A stretch of 16,392 nt of DNA from an uncultured Collinsella sp. Its GTDB lineage: Bacteria; Actinomycetota; Coriobacteriia; Coriobacteriales; Coriobacteriaceae. The notes below the pieces were generated by a model. That model did not search any database. It was given only the letters and a program-made list of their open reading frames with translations, and was not told the DNA's origin. The stretch is taken from NCBI GenBank assembly GCA_938023085.1, contig CALHDP010000131.1, forward strand, positions 1 to 16,392. The letters are read 5' to 3'. Below, piece after piece: positions 6,062 to 12,742 of this stretch. Numbering within the stretch: position 1 is the stretch's first letter; each line of letters begins with the position of its first letter. The position numbers and the translations under genes are program-made.

Positions 6062-6911
6062 GGATTAGCTCCTGGGCCAGACGGACAAAGTCAGCAACAT
6101 CAAGCGTCTCGGCGCGCGTGGTGGGTGCAATACCGCAAGCCTCAAAGGCAGCATCGAGCACGTCCTTGGCAAAGCCGTTGGCGCTCATGGAATTGCGGAT
6201 GGTCTTGCGACGCTGAGCAAATGCAGCATCAATCACGCGGGCCACAAATTCGCGATCGAACCCCTCGGGCACCACGCCGTCAACACGGTCGATACGCACG
6301 ACGGCCGAGTCCACGTGCGGCGCCGGCATAAAGCAACGCGGCGGCACCTCAAAGCGACCCGTCACCTGCGCGTACAGGCCGAGTTTTGCCGTGTAGCCGC
6401 CATAGGTCTTGTTACCGGGCGTTGCGGCAATGCGATCGGCAACCTCCTTTTGCACCATGACGACGGCACGCTTGAGCGCCGGCATCGTCTGGAAGAACTG
6501 AAGGATGATCGTCGCCGCCACGTTGTAGGGCAGATTCGCGACAAACACCGTCGGCGTACCGCCCGCAACCTGCTCAATCTGCTCCGGGCCCACCTTGAGC
6601 GCATCGCCCATGATAAAGCGGAAGTTGGCATAGTCGGCGGCGTGGGCGTCAAGCACCGGCTCAAGCTCGGGATCGGCCTCGATCGACGTAACGCACGCCG
6701 CCTCCTGCAGCAACGCAAGTGTCAACGTGCCGCAACCCGGACCCACCTCGAGTACGCGCTCGTCACCTGCAAGCTCGGCAAGCTCGCAGATACGCTCGAT
6801 CACATGATTGTCGATTAGAAAGTTCTGGCCCAGGCGATGCTTAGTCGCAAGGCCAAACTCCTCTAGCAGCTCCCTGGTGGCCGTGGGGTTTGCCAAAGGC
6901 GAAGTTGTCAT
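6051..6911 (-). CDS. rsmA: 16S rRNA dimethyladenosine transferase (KsgA)
   Basis: RsmA/KsgA dimethylates A1518 and A1519 in helix 45 of 16S rRNA using SAM and serves as a late checkpoint in 30S assembly. Motifs in order are HRLGQNFLID (residues 25-34), the SAM-binding VLEVGPGCGTLT (53-64), the acidic IEAD (77-80), GDAL and the catalytic NLPYN (126-130). The C-terminal domain contains FAQRRKTIRNSM. The 286-residue length is normal. The ATG at 6911 has AAGGAGG at ideal spacing. It overlaps tatD by 11 bases and is separated from metG by a terminator. The grouping of metG, tatD, ksgA and rsmI is also found in Bacillus subtilis, though in a different order. Confidence 0.97.
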   Translation of the reverse strand: MTTSPLANPTATRELLEEFGLATKHRLGQNFLIDNHVIERICELAELAGDERVLEVGPGCGTLTLALLQEAACVTSIEADPELEPVLDAHAADYANFRFIMGDALKVGPEQIEQVAGGTPTVFVANLPYNVAATIILQFFQTMPALKRAVVMVQKEVADRIAATPGNKTYGGYTAKLGLYAQVTGRFEVPPRCFMPAPHVDSAVVRIDRVDGVVPEGFDREFVARVIDAAFAQRRKTIRNSMSANGFAKDVLDAAFEACGIAPTTRAETLDVADFVRLAQELIHDA

Positions 6912-6945
6912 GGTTGCCTCCTTAGCATGATGGCGGCGTCTTGAA

Positions 6946-6979
6946 ACAAAAGGGCATGGACCGTGGCGGCCATGCCCTT
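6946..6979 (-). terminator. Terminator of metG
   Basis: On the minus strand a 10-bp stem AAGGGCATGG/CCATGCCCTT (arms 6970-6979 and 6950-6959) encloses a 10-base loop and is followed by TTTTGTTTC. It lies about 42 bp after the metG stop and separates metG from rsmA. Confidence 0.85.
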
Positions 6980-7021
6980 ACAGCTAAACAACAAATTGCC
7001 GATATGGCGCTCGCGCGGTCT

Positions 7022-8623
7022 CTACGCCAGACGCGGGAACAGCGGATCGCCCTTCTCGACGGGCTGACCACCAGCAAGCAGGCCCCAAGCGCAAATGCCC
7101 TTGAGGTCGTCGCTCGCGGCCTCGCCCTCACAGGACAGACGGCGCAGGGCCTCGGCAGAAGTCTGGGGCATGAGCGGCATCAGCAGGTGAGCGGCAATGC
7201 GGATGGCCTCGAGCAGGTTGTAGATCACAAACGCCAGCTCGTCAGCCTTGGCCTCGTCCTTGGCAAGTGCCCAAGGCTCGGAGTCCTCGATGTAGTGGTT
7301 GGCGGCATGGATGAGCTCCATGACCTCGTCCTTGGCTCCGCCGTAATCGAGCACGTCCATCTTGGCCATGTAGCGGTCGACCAGACCATCGGCGATCTTT
7401 GCCAGCGGGTTGTCGAACGCATCGAACGATGCGGGCTTGGCGGGCGCGCAACCATCAAAGTACTTGCCGCTCATGTTGAGCGAACGCGAGATAAGGTTGC
7501 CCCAGCTGTTGGCCAGGTCGGCGTTGTAGACCTGCTCCATGCGATCGAAGCTGATGGCACCGTCGGTACCGGGGACGACGTCGGTCATGAAGTAGTAGCG
7601 ATAGCCCTCGACGCCCAACATATCGATAACGTCCTGCGGAGCGATGGCGTTGCCGCGGCTCTTGGACATCTTCTCGGCCTTGCCGGTCTCGGCATTGCGC
7701 ACGGTCAGGAAGCCGTGGGCAAAGACGTGCTCGGGCAGGGCCTCGCCGATGGCCATGAGCATGGCGGGCCAAATGACGCAGTGGAAGCGGATGATGTCCT
7801 TGCCCACGATGTGGAACTGCGCGGGCCAGCGATAGGCCAGCTCGGCACGCGCCTCGTCGGTGTCGACACCGTAGCCGACGGCCGTCATATAGTTGAGCAG
7901 CGCATCGAACCACACGTAGGTCACGTGACCCTCGTCAAACGGGACCTGAATGCCCCAGTCAAAGCTCGTGCGGCTCACGGATAGGTCGTTAAGGCCGCCC
8001 TCGACAAAGCTGCGAACCTCGTTCATGCGGAACGCAGGCTCGACAAAGTCGGGGTGCTCGTCATAGAGCTTGAGCAGCTTGTCCTGGAAGGCGGAAAGCT
8101 TAAAGAAGTAGGACTCCTCCTGCACGCGCTCAAGCGGACGGTGGCAGTCGGGGCACAGGTGCTGGCCGACGCTGCCGTACTCCTCGTCGCCCTTCTGGAC
8201 CTGTGTATCGGTGAAGTAGGTCTCATCAGGCACGCAATACCAGCCGTCGTAGCTGCCCTTATACAGGTAACCGGACTCCTTCATGCGCTCCCACAGGTAC
8301 TGCACGGCATGATGCTGGCGCGGCTCGGTGGTGCGGATGAAGTCGTCGTTGGAAATCTCGAGCTTGCTCCAAAGCTCCTTGAAGTGCGGGGCCTGGCTGT
8401 CGGTCCACTCCTGCGGCGTCATGCCATGCTTGGCTGCGGCCTCGGCGACCTTCTCGCCGTGCTCGTCCATGCCGGTCAGGAACTTGACGTTATAGCCGGC
8501 GGAGCGACGATAACGGGCCTGAACGTCGGCGATGATGGTGGAATAAGCCGTGCCCAGGTGCGGATCGGCGTTGACGTAGTAGATGGGCGTCGTGATAAAG
8601 AACGAAGGCTTGCTTTGATCCAT
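7022..8623 (-). CDS. metG: Methionyl-tRNA synthetase
   Basis: This class I synthetase charges tRNA-Met and initiator tRNA with methionine. The signatures are TTPIYYVNADPHLGTAY (HIGH-type motif HLGT at residues 22-25), LTGMDEHGEK (49-58), the QEESYFFKLS region, KDIIRFHCVIWPAMLM and KMSKS at 318-322. The connective domain has VPDE (131-134) and CPDC (157-160), like the MetRS1 type of Gram-positives, where the zinc knuckle is incomplete. At 533 residues it lacks the C-terminal EMAP-like tRNA-binding domain found in some longer family members. The ATG at 8623 has GGAGGA 8 bases upstream. It lies 69 bp after rsmI and carries its own terminator. A possible -10 TAGAAT lies in that gap, but the -35 is poor. 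Confidence 0.97.
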   Translation of the reverse strand: MDQSKPSFFITTPIYYVNADPHLGTAYSTIIADVQARYRRSAGYNVKFLTGMDEHGEKVAEAAAKHGMTPQEWTDSQAPHFKELWSKLEISNDDFIRTTEPRQHHAVQYLWERMKESGYLYKGSYDGWYCVPDETYFTDTQVQKGDEEYGSVGQHLCPDCHRPLERVQEESYFFKLSAFQDKLLKLYDEHPDFVEPAFRMNEVRSFVEGGLNDLSVSRTSFDWGIQVPFDEGHVTYVWFDALLNYMTAVGYGVDTDEARAELAYRWPAQFHIVGKDIIRFHCVIWPAMLMAIGEALPEHVFAHGFLTVRNAETGKAEKMSKSRGNAIAPQDVIDMLGVEGYRYYFMTDVVPGTDGAISFDRMEQVYNADLANSWGNLISRSLNMSGKYFDGCAPAKPASFDAFDNPLAKIADGLVDRYMAKMDVLDYGGAKDEVMELIHAANHYIEDSEPWALAKDEAKADELAFVIYNLLEAIRIAAHLLMPLMPQTSAEALRRLSCEGEAASDDLKGICAWGLLAGGQPVEKGDPLFPRLA

Positions 8624-8692
8624 GGGGTTTGTCCTCCAGAAAAACGTTGCATACAGAGGATGATTCTAGCGCAAGGGCTGGATATCCTCCAT

Positions 8693-9571
8693 CTATTGCA
8701 TATCGAGCACCATGGCATAGACATCGCGCTTGCGGCGCGAATACTTCTGAGACAGGCGCTTGGCCACCGCAGACGCGGGCTCCCCCTCCTCGAGCGCGGC
8801 GCGGATATCCTCGCGCAGGGCCTCGTCGGGATCCGCTGCCGCGGCGCCAACCGGCACGATACCGGCCTCCTCATCCTCGCTCGGCGGCGCGATGACCAGC
8901 GCAATCTCGCCCTTTACCTCGCCGCGAGCACGCAGCTCCTCAGCAAGCTGGGCAGCGGGCCCGCGCAAGACTTCCTCGTGCAGCTTGGTGAGCTCGCGGC
9001 AGACGGCAACCTCACGCTGGGGAAAAACCTCTGCCACGGCCTCGAGCGTCGCCACGATGCGATGTGGAGACTCGTAGAAGATGAGTGCGCCGGGAACCAC
9101 GGCAAGGCGCTGCAAACGACGCACGCGGTCGCCGTGCTTTCGGCCCAAAAAGCCCTCAAAGAAAAAATGCTCACAGGGAATGCCGGACGAAACGAGCGCC
9201 GTGACGCAAGCGGAGGGCCCGGGAATAACTTCGACGGGCACATCGGCCTCACGTGCCGCCTCGACCAGCGCCTGGCCGGGATCGGACACGCTCGGCATGC
9301 CGGCGTCCGAGGCAAAGGCGAGGGTCTCCCCCGCCAGCAGACGGTCGACCAGGCCGGCGGCGCGGCTGGCGATCACATTCTCGTCGCAACGGACAAGCGG
9401 CTTGGAAATGCCCAGGTGCATCAGCAGCTTTGACGTCACACGCGTGTCTTCGCAGCAGATGACATCGGCGGCGGCAAAGGCCTCGCCAACGCGCGGGGAC
9501 AGGTCGCCCAAGTTGCCGATGGGCGTGCCGACCACATAGAGTTTGCCCGTATGGGCGCTGTTTTGCGTCAT
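8693..9571 (-). CDS. rsmI: 16S rRNA (cytidine-1402-2'-O)-methyltransferase
   Basis: RsmI methylates the ribose of C1402 in the decoding centre of 16S rRNA with SAM. It belongs to the tetrapyrrole-methylase fold. Motifs are LYVVGTPIGNLGDLSPR (residues 11-27), CCEDTRVTSKLL, SDAGMPSVSDPG, IPGPSACVTALVSSG, FFFEGFLGRK and YESPHRI. The C-terminal part (CRELTKLHEEVLRG, GEVKGEIALVI) is also typical. The 292-residue length is normal. The ATG at 9571 lies 6 bases after the stop of the GH5-like gene with only a weak AGGTTG site, so translation probably depends on coupling to that gene. Confidence 0.96.
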   Translation of the reverse strand: MTQNSAHTGKLYVVGTPIGNLGDLSPRVGEAFAAADVICCEDTRVTSKLLMHLGISKPLVRCDENVIASRAAGLVDRLLAGETLAFASDAGMPSVSDPGQALVEAAREADVPVEVIPGPSACVTALVSSGIPCEHFFFEGFLGRKHGDRVRRLQRLAVVPGALIFYESPHRIVATLEAVAEVFPQREVAVCRELTKLHEEVLRGPAAQLAEELRARGEVKGEIALVIAPPSEDEEAGIVPVGAAAADPDEALREDIRAALEEGEPASAVAKRLSQKYSRRKRDVYAMVLDMQ

Positions 9572-9577
9572 ATCAAC

Positions 9578-10639
9578 CTATTCAATCATGCCACGCTCGA
9601 GCGTACCGAGCGCCGCGCGGGCGTCCCATGCTGCAATGCGCTTCTCGGTCTTCCACGTTTGGAAGAACCAACCGGCAGCCGGCGCAAACGAAGCCAGCTG
9701 ATTGGCGATAAACACGCGCTCGTAGGCATTGCGGCCCTCGGGCGTAACCGACGAGTTGGCAAAGATCGCCGCGCCCGACCATTCGCCCACCAGCACGGGG
9801 AACCCAGTTGAAATCGCTTCTTTAAGCTCGCGCTTGTTACGCGAAATCGCCGTCGTCAGCCCGCGGGGGCTCGTGATGTCGAGCGCATACTCGTCGCGGT
9901 AATGGTACAGGTGAAGGTCCATGTAGACGTTCTTGTACTTGGCGCCGCGCATAAAATGCTTCCACTCGCTGGGATGCCCCGACGACGAGAAAACGACGAT
10001 CTTATCCTCGGGCATATACGAACGGACGAGCTCGTAAGCATCGCGATAGAAATTGCGCAGGTAGTGAGCAGGAATGCCATCCGTCATGGTGAAGAGGCTC
10101 TTACGGACACTCATCTGCGGCGTATCCAGCAGCTCAATGCCCAGCAGGCTCTCGGCCTCGCCGTAACGCTCGGCCAAGCGCTCGAGCACGTCAAGTGCGA
10201 CATGGCGGCCGTTAGTGGACGAATGCCACTCGGCAACAGCCTCCGGCGTGGCGGGCGAATCGTTGGAATCGCCCTGGCCACCGGGCACAGTCGCCAGGTC
10301 AAGCAGCACGCGAATGTTGTACTTGGCAGCCCACTCAATCGCGCGGTCGATGTAATCGACAACCGAGATGTAGGAGGCATCGGACTCCTGTGAGCCAAAG
10401 GCATACCAAGGCACCGGCAGGCGCACGTCGTTGAGGCCGATCTGCGCCATGCGACGGAAATCATCCTCGCTCACAAACGTCTCGTAATGACGGCGCATGC
10501 GCTCGTTATAGGCGGCGGTGCCCATGGCCTCCTGCAGCTCGGCTGCGTTGGATGCACCGGTCGCCGCATACAGCGACGGGGTCACCCAAGGCTCGGGAAT
10601 AAACCAGCCAGAGAGATTAACGCCGAGTATCCTCTCCAT
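9578..10639 (-). CDS. GH5-type glycosidase homologue with altered active site
   Basis: The 353-residue protein aligns by eye with the exo-beta-1,3-glucanase branch of glycoside hydrolase family 5. Visible matches are RILGVNLSGWFIPEPWVTPSLY (residues 3-24), FRRMAQIGLNDVRLPVPWYAF (61-81), DLHLYHYRDEY (241-251) and the nucleophile region VLVGEWSG with Glu286. The usual acid/base motif N-E-P reads D-T-P (172-174), so Thr173 replaces the catalytic glutamate. The usual DLHGAPG loop reads DLATVPG (114-120). There is no signal peptide, so it is likely cytosolic. I chose ATG 10639 (AGGGGG upstream) because similarity begins there; a longer frame upstream has no family features. It is followed by rsmI after 6 bases. 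It may be a pseudoenzyme, a phosphorylase-like or transferase-like enzyme, or a hydrolase with relocated catalysis. Confidence 0.85.
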   Translation of the reverse strand: MERILGVNLSGWFIPEPWVTPSLYAATGASNAAELQEAMGTAAYNERMRRHYETFVSEDDFRRMAQIGLNDVRLPVPWYAFGSQESDASYISVVDYIDRAIEWAAKYNIRVLLDLATVPGGQGDSNDSPATPEAVAEWHSSTNGRHVALDVLERLAERYGEAESLLGIELLDTPQMSVRKSLFTMTDGIPAHYLRNFYRDAYELVRSYMPEDKIVVFSSSGHPSEWKHFMRGAKYKNVYMDLHLYHYRDEYALDITSPRGLTTAISRNKRELKEAISTGFPVLVGEWSGAAIFANSSVTPEGRNAYERVFIANQLASFAPAAGWFFQTWKTEKRIAAWDARAALGTLERGMIE

Positions 10640-10704
10640 CACTGCCCCCTTCGGATCGTGCAGGCCGAGCCTGCATCGTATTGCATAGGAAAAGTATCGT
10701 TTTG

Positions 10705-10747
10705 AGTATACCCGCGCGTGCGGATAGACGACCGAACGGTCTGTAAA
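10705..10747 (-). promoter_or_regulatory. Candidate promoter and TetR-like operator of the GH5 gene
   Basis: A -10-like TATACT (minus strand, 10705-10710) has the palindrome GACCG-TT-CGGTC (10730-10741) covering its -35 region. A separate -35-like TTTACA (10742-10747) lies just upstream. GACCG-NN-CGGTC is a common form of TetR-family operator. Between this and the gene is another hairpin, GCAGGC-N3-GCCTGC (10660-10674), in the 5' leader. The sites are seen; the regulator is unknown. Confidence 0.4.
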
Positions 10748-10872
10748 GTGGCGCAAAAGCGGGAGGAATATCTGGGCGGGCCCGAGATGTGCACGCACGT
10801 CGGAAGTAAGCGCCGGAAAGCGCATCCCACTCTGAAGCCAAATTCCGGGACGTAATTTCCGCAGAGCCCTCA

Positions 10873-10935
10873 ATAAAAGAAAAGGACCCCTTTGCAGAGG
10901 TCCTAGTCAATTCAAGGTGGCGGGGAAGGGAATCG
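10873..10935. repeat. Duplicated tRNA-Phe 3' end plus terminator (partial copy)
   Basis: These 63 bp match 11059-11121 at 62 positions in direct orientation, 186 bp apart. The copy holds the terminator hairpin and the last bases of the tRNA-Phe gene, then switches to unrelated sequence at 10936. It is therefore a 3' tRNA fragment, not a gene. Similar structures arise from integration at tRNA 3' ends or from unequal recombination. Confidence 0.9.
10874..10904 (-). terminator. Second copy of the tRNA-Phe terminator
   Basis: The minus-strand hairpin AGGACCTC/GGGGTCCT (arms 10897-10904 and 10883-10890, one G-T pair) is followed by a T-rich tail. It would end any transcript crossing the hairpin segment upstream of it. 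Confidence 0.75.
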
Positions 10936-11056
10936 CGTCCGCGCGCTGCGCGGACGGACCGCTGCGGCGCTTACGCGCCTTGCGAACTGCGCTGGCAAAC
11001 GCTTACGCGTTTACTCAGCTCCGCGCCCTCACGGGGTTCGATTCCATGTGGGAGCT
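10936..11056 (-). other. Hairpin-rich segment, possible structured RNA or REP-like repeat
   Basis: The minus strand carries four consecutive hairpins. They are AGCTCC/GGAGCT (11017-11022 with 11051-11056), AAACGC-GTAA-GCGTTT (10997-11012), GGCGC-GTAA-GCGCC (10966-10979) and CGTCCGCGC-AGC-GCGCGGACG (10936-10956). Two have GNRA-type loops only when read on the minus strand. The shared core CGCGTAAGCG occurs twice. A tRNA T-loop-like GGTTCGATTCC lies on the plus strand near 11035-11045. No coding frame is convincing. I cannot tell a structured RNA from a palindromic repeat. Confidence 0.4.
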
Positions 11057-11059
11057 TCA

Positions 11060-11090
11060 TAAAAGAAAAGGACCTCTTTGCAGAGGTCCT
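11060..11090 (-). terminator. Terminator of tRNA-Phe
   Basis: The minus-strand hairpin AGGACCTC-TGCAAA-GAGGTCCT (11069-11090) is perfect over 8 bp and is followed by TTTTCTTTT. It starts 14 bases after the tRNA body. Confidence 0.9.
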
Positions 11091-11103
11091 AGTCAATTCA
11101 AGG

Positions 11104-11176
<73 letters not shown>

Positions 11177-11208
11177 ATTTGAGGTGTGCCTTGTTTCAAG
11201 GCTTGATT

Positions 11209-11236
11209 AGTATAACCAAGGACGCGTTCCGGTCAA
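11209..11236 (-). promoter_or_regulatory. Promoter of tRNA-Phe
   Basis: The minus strand has -35 TTGACC (11231-11236), a 16-bp spacer and -10 TATACT (11209-11214). The predicted start is near 11202, so the leader would open directly with the hairpin GCCTTG-AAA-CAAGGC (11188-11202) before the mature tRNA. Confidence 0.8.
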
Positions 11237-11299
11237 CCGAGAATTTTAAAAAAGTTTTTGAGCACAGCCTCGGTTCTATAAATCGGCACGTCAGAGACA

Positions 11300-11584
11300 T
11301 CAGCCGGCAGCAAGAAGTTTTTCGCTCAGAGCCGCACGGGCAAACTCACTTGGCGTCATCCCCTCGGCAGCCGCCCGTCGACGAATGGCCTCCTTCATTC
11401 CCAGAGGAATCTTGACCGACAGCGTTGCCGTCCCCTCACCTGAGAGCGGGGGCCGTCCATGCACGATCCCACCAACGGTGCGTTCGCCATCCGGAAACTC
11501 TCCGCGCTCGTACGACTCGCACCACGCGTCAATCATTTCATCCGTTACAACCTGACCATTAGCGGCCGTATACGTCTTGCTCAT
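11300..11584 (-). CDS. Putative antitoxin with C-terminal ribbon-helix-helix
   Basis: This 94-residue protein (start MSKTYTAANGQVVTDEM) has a polar N-terminal half. Its C-terminal stretch, TLSVKIPLGMKEAIRRRA then GMTPSEFARAAL, has the strand-helix-helix pattern of a ribbon-helix-helix DNA-binding domain. Its start codon overlaps the stop of the upstream gene (TGATG), with AGAGGGG about 7 bases before it; an ATG at 11587 is also possible. Such pairs of a small basic protein and an RHH protein are typical of type II toxin-antitoxin modules, where the antitoxin neutralises the toxin and represses the operon. The family name is not certain. Confidence 0.75.
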   Translation of the reverse strand: MSKTYTAANGQVVTDEMIDAWCESYERGEFPDGERTVGGIVHGRPPLSGEGTATLSVKIPLGMKEAIRRRAAAEGMTPSEFARAALSEKLLAAG

Positions 11585-11850
11585 CATCGACCCCTCTGCC
11601 GAGCTCGCTCGATCTCTTGCCAGAATTTCTTCTGAACCGGAGACAGGGCATGAATAATGAGCCATCCACGAATTAGTTCGACCGCAACAAGTTCCACACT
11701 TCGACCATCTGGAAGCCATCCAATGGCAAGCCATCTCGGCGGCTCGTCCTCCGACTCGCGGCGAATGCACTCAGTAACCGCGAACCAGGCACCTAGTACC
11801 TGCTTTTCCGTCAGGTGCTTTTTAGCGTTGGGATGGATCTCAACATCCAT
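11584..11850 (-). CDS. Putative toxin of a type II toxin-antitoxin pair
   Basis: This 88-residue protein starts MDVEIHPNAKKHLTEKQ. After a helix comes a strand-rich core (RWLAIGWLPDGRSVELVAVELIRGWLIIHAL), then a basic helix ending in ERARQRGR. The order of helix, antiparallel strands and basic C-terminus resembles RelE/BrnT-like toxins, but I cannot identify catalytic residues with confidence. The ATG at 11850 has GGAGGAG about 7 bases upstream; a longer frame extending to 12216 runs through the neighbouring gene and is not needed. It precedes the putative antitoxin with overlapping stop and start codons. The toxin-first order is like BrnTA and HigBA. Confidence 0.68.
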   Translation of the reverse strand: MDVEIHPNAKKHLTEKQVLGAWFAVTECIRRESEDEPPRWLAIGWLPDGRSVELVAVELIRGWLIIHALSPVQKKFWQEIERARQRGR

Positions 11851-11875
11851 GCATCTTCTCCTCCATCTTACCCAA

Positions 11876-11905
11876 TTTCGTATGACGAAAGTCCGCTGTC
11901 GCCAA
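11876..11905 (-). promoter_or_regulatory. Candidate promoter/operator of the toxin-antitoxin pair
   Basis: The perfect dyad TTTCGT-N3-ACGAAA (11876-11890) lies 25 bp upstream of the toxin start. A TTGGCG (minus strand, 11900-11905) sits 17 bp from a weak -10 TACGAA (11877-11882) inside the dyad. This fits autorepression by the RHH antitoxin. The DUF192 gene ends at 11910 without a clear terminator, so read-through from the Tad operon is also possible. Confidence 0.45.
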
Positions 11906-11909
11906 TCTC

Positions 11910-12269
11910 TTACGCCGGCACTTGTTGGAGGGCGGGAGGTGTAGCGAGGATTGAAGGGCGTTCCAATACCGCCCAGGCGCCGGGGCAGGAGCACATACAC
12001 CAGGGACATACGTTTTCGTAGCGCGCGAGGATATTGCCGCGTGCATCGATGAAGGCGATGTCGATGGGATAGGCCATAAAACACGTATGGACCGAAGAGC
12101 AGCGTGGAAACGCCATGACGAGCGGCAGGCCGTTGGCGGCAACCGGACGCCGTCCCAGCATGCCGCGCAGGCGCACGGCAAACGACTCCGCCACCACAAA
12201 CTCGGCCGGCGTCCAACCCAGCCTGTTGAGTGCCCGCGCGTAAGCGATGTAGGACGAGACCGCGGTCAC
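11910..12269 (-). CDS. DUF192 family protein
   Basis: The 119-residue protein carries the DUF192 pattern: VVAESFAVRLRGMLGR (residues 25-40), LPLVMAF, then SSVHTCFMAYPIDIAFID and ARYENVCPWCMCSCPGAWAVLE. DUF192 is a small beta-rich domain of uncertain function, often exported in other bacteria; here no signal peptide is visible. The cluster CPWCMCSC is unusually cysteine-dense. The chosen start is GTG 12269, which overlaps the stop of the TadE-like gene as GTGA with GGGGGTGG just upstream. A longer frame to 12374 would overlap that gene further. Coupling to the Tad operon suggests a role in pilus biogenesis or surface protein maturation, which is inference. Confidence 0.85.
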   Translation of the reverse strand: MTAVSSYIAYARALNRLGWTPAEFVVAESFAVRLRGMLGRRPVAANGLPLVMAFPRCSSVHTCFMAYPIDIAFIDARGNILARYENVCPWCMCSCPGAWAVLERPSILATPPALQQVPA

Positions 12270-12742
12270 ATGACCACCCCCGGACGCCACGGATCGACCG
12301 TCACCGCGCGCTCGTGCGACAACGTTGTCGGCGCCCCCAGCGGAACGCCAGCGATGCTGAGAGAAGTCGGCCACGGCTCATAGTGCATGGTGCAGGTGTA
12401 GGTCCTAAACGTACCGGATAGGGAGAGCAGGCCACCATCCGATGCCTCCGCGCCTTGCTCGCTCGACACTTCGATCTGCAAGTCATAGCCTTCCATGGCA
12501 TTCAGAATTTGAGTCTGAACCGTCGCCGAGGCATCGGCAGAGCTCTCGTCACCCTCCCCGCCCGGCGCCACAGCGTGCGCCAGCACGATGTCGGGCACCA
12601 CGCGGTCGAAGCGCGCGACAGCGCTGGCAAAGATCATGACGTTGTACACGATGAGTGCCAGCACCAGCAAAACGGGCGTAACCACCGCCATCTCAACCGT
12701 CGCTTGGGCGCGCTCCTCGCGCAGACGCATGCGGATACTCAT
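12266..12742 (-). CDS. TadE-like pilus assembly protein
   Basis: The 158-residue protein has a basic N-terminus (MSIRMRLREE), the motif ERAQATVEM and one hydrophobic segment (AVVTPVLLVLALIVYNVMIF, about residues 19-38), then an extracytoplasmic domain. TadE-like proteins are pseudopilins processed by a prepilin peptidase, with a role in Flp pilus assembly. Cleavage between A and Q would place Glu at position +5, the key prepilin residue. The start overlaps the stop of the TadG-like gene by one base (TAATG). It could equally be called TadF-like, since TadE and TadF share this architecture. The end overlaps DUF192 by 4 bases. Confidence 0.85.
   Translation of the reverse strand: MSIRMRLREERAQATVEMAVVTPVLLVLALIVYNVMIFASAVARFDRVVPDIVLAHAVAPGGEGDESSADASATVQTQILNAMEGYDLQIEVSSEQGAEASDGGLLSLSGTFRTYTCTMHYEPWPTSLSIAGVPLGAPTTLSHERAVTVDPWRPGVVM

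Noticed and set aside
10640..10873. N-terminal extension of the GH5-like protein (78 residues)
   Set aside because: It has no family similarity, covers the likely promoter and operator, and the internal ATG at 10639 has a good ribosome site.
11851..12216. N-terminal extension of the putative toxin
   Set aside because: It overlaps the DUF192 gene in another frame; the ATG at 11850 has GGAGGAG at correct spacing.
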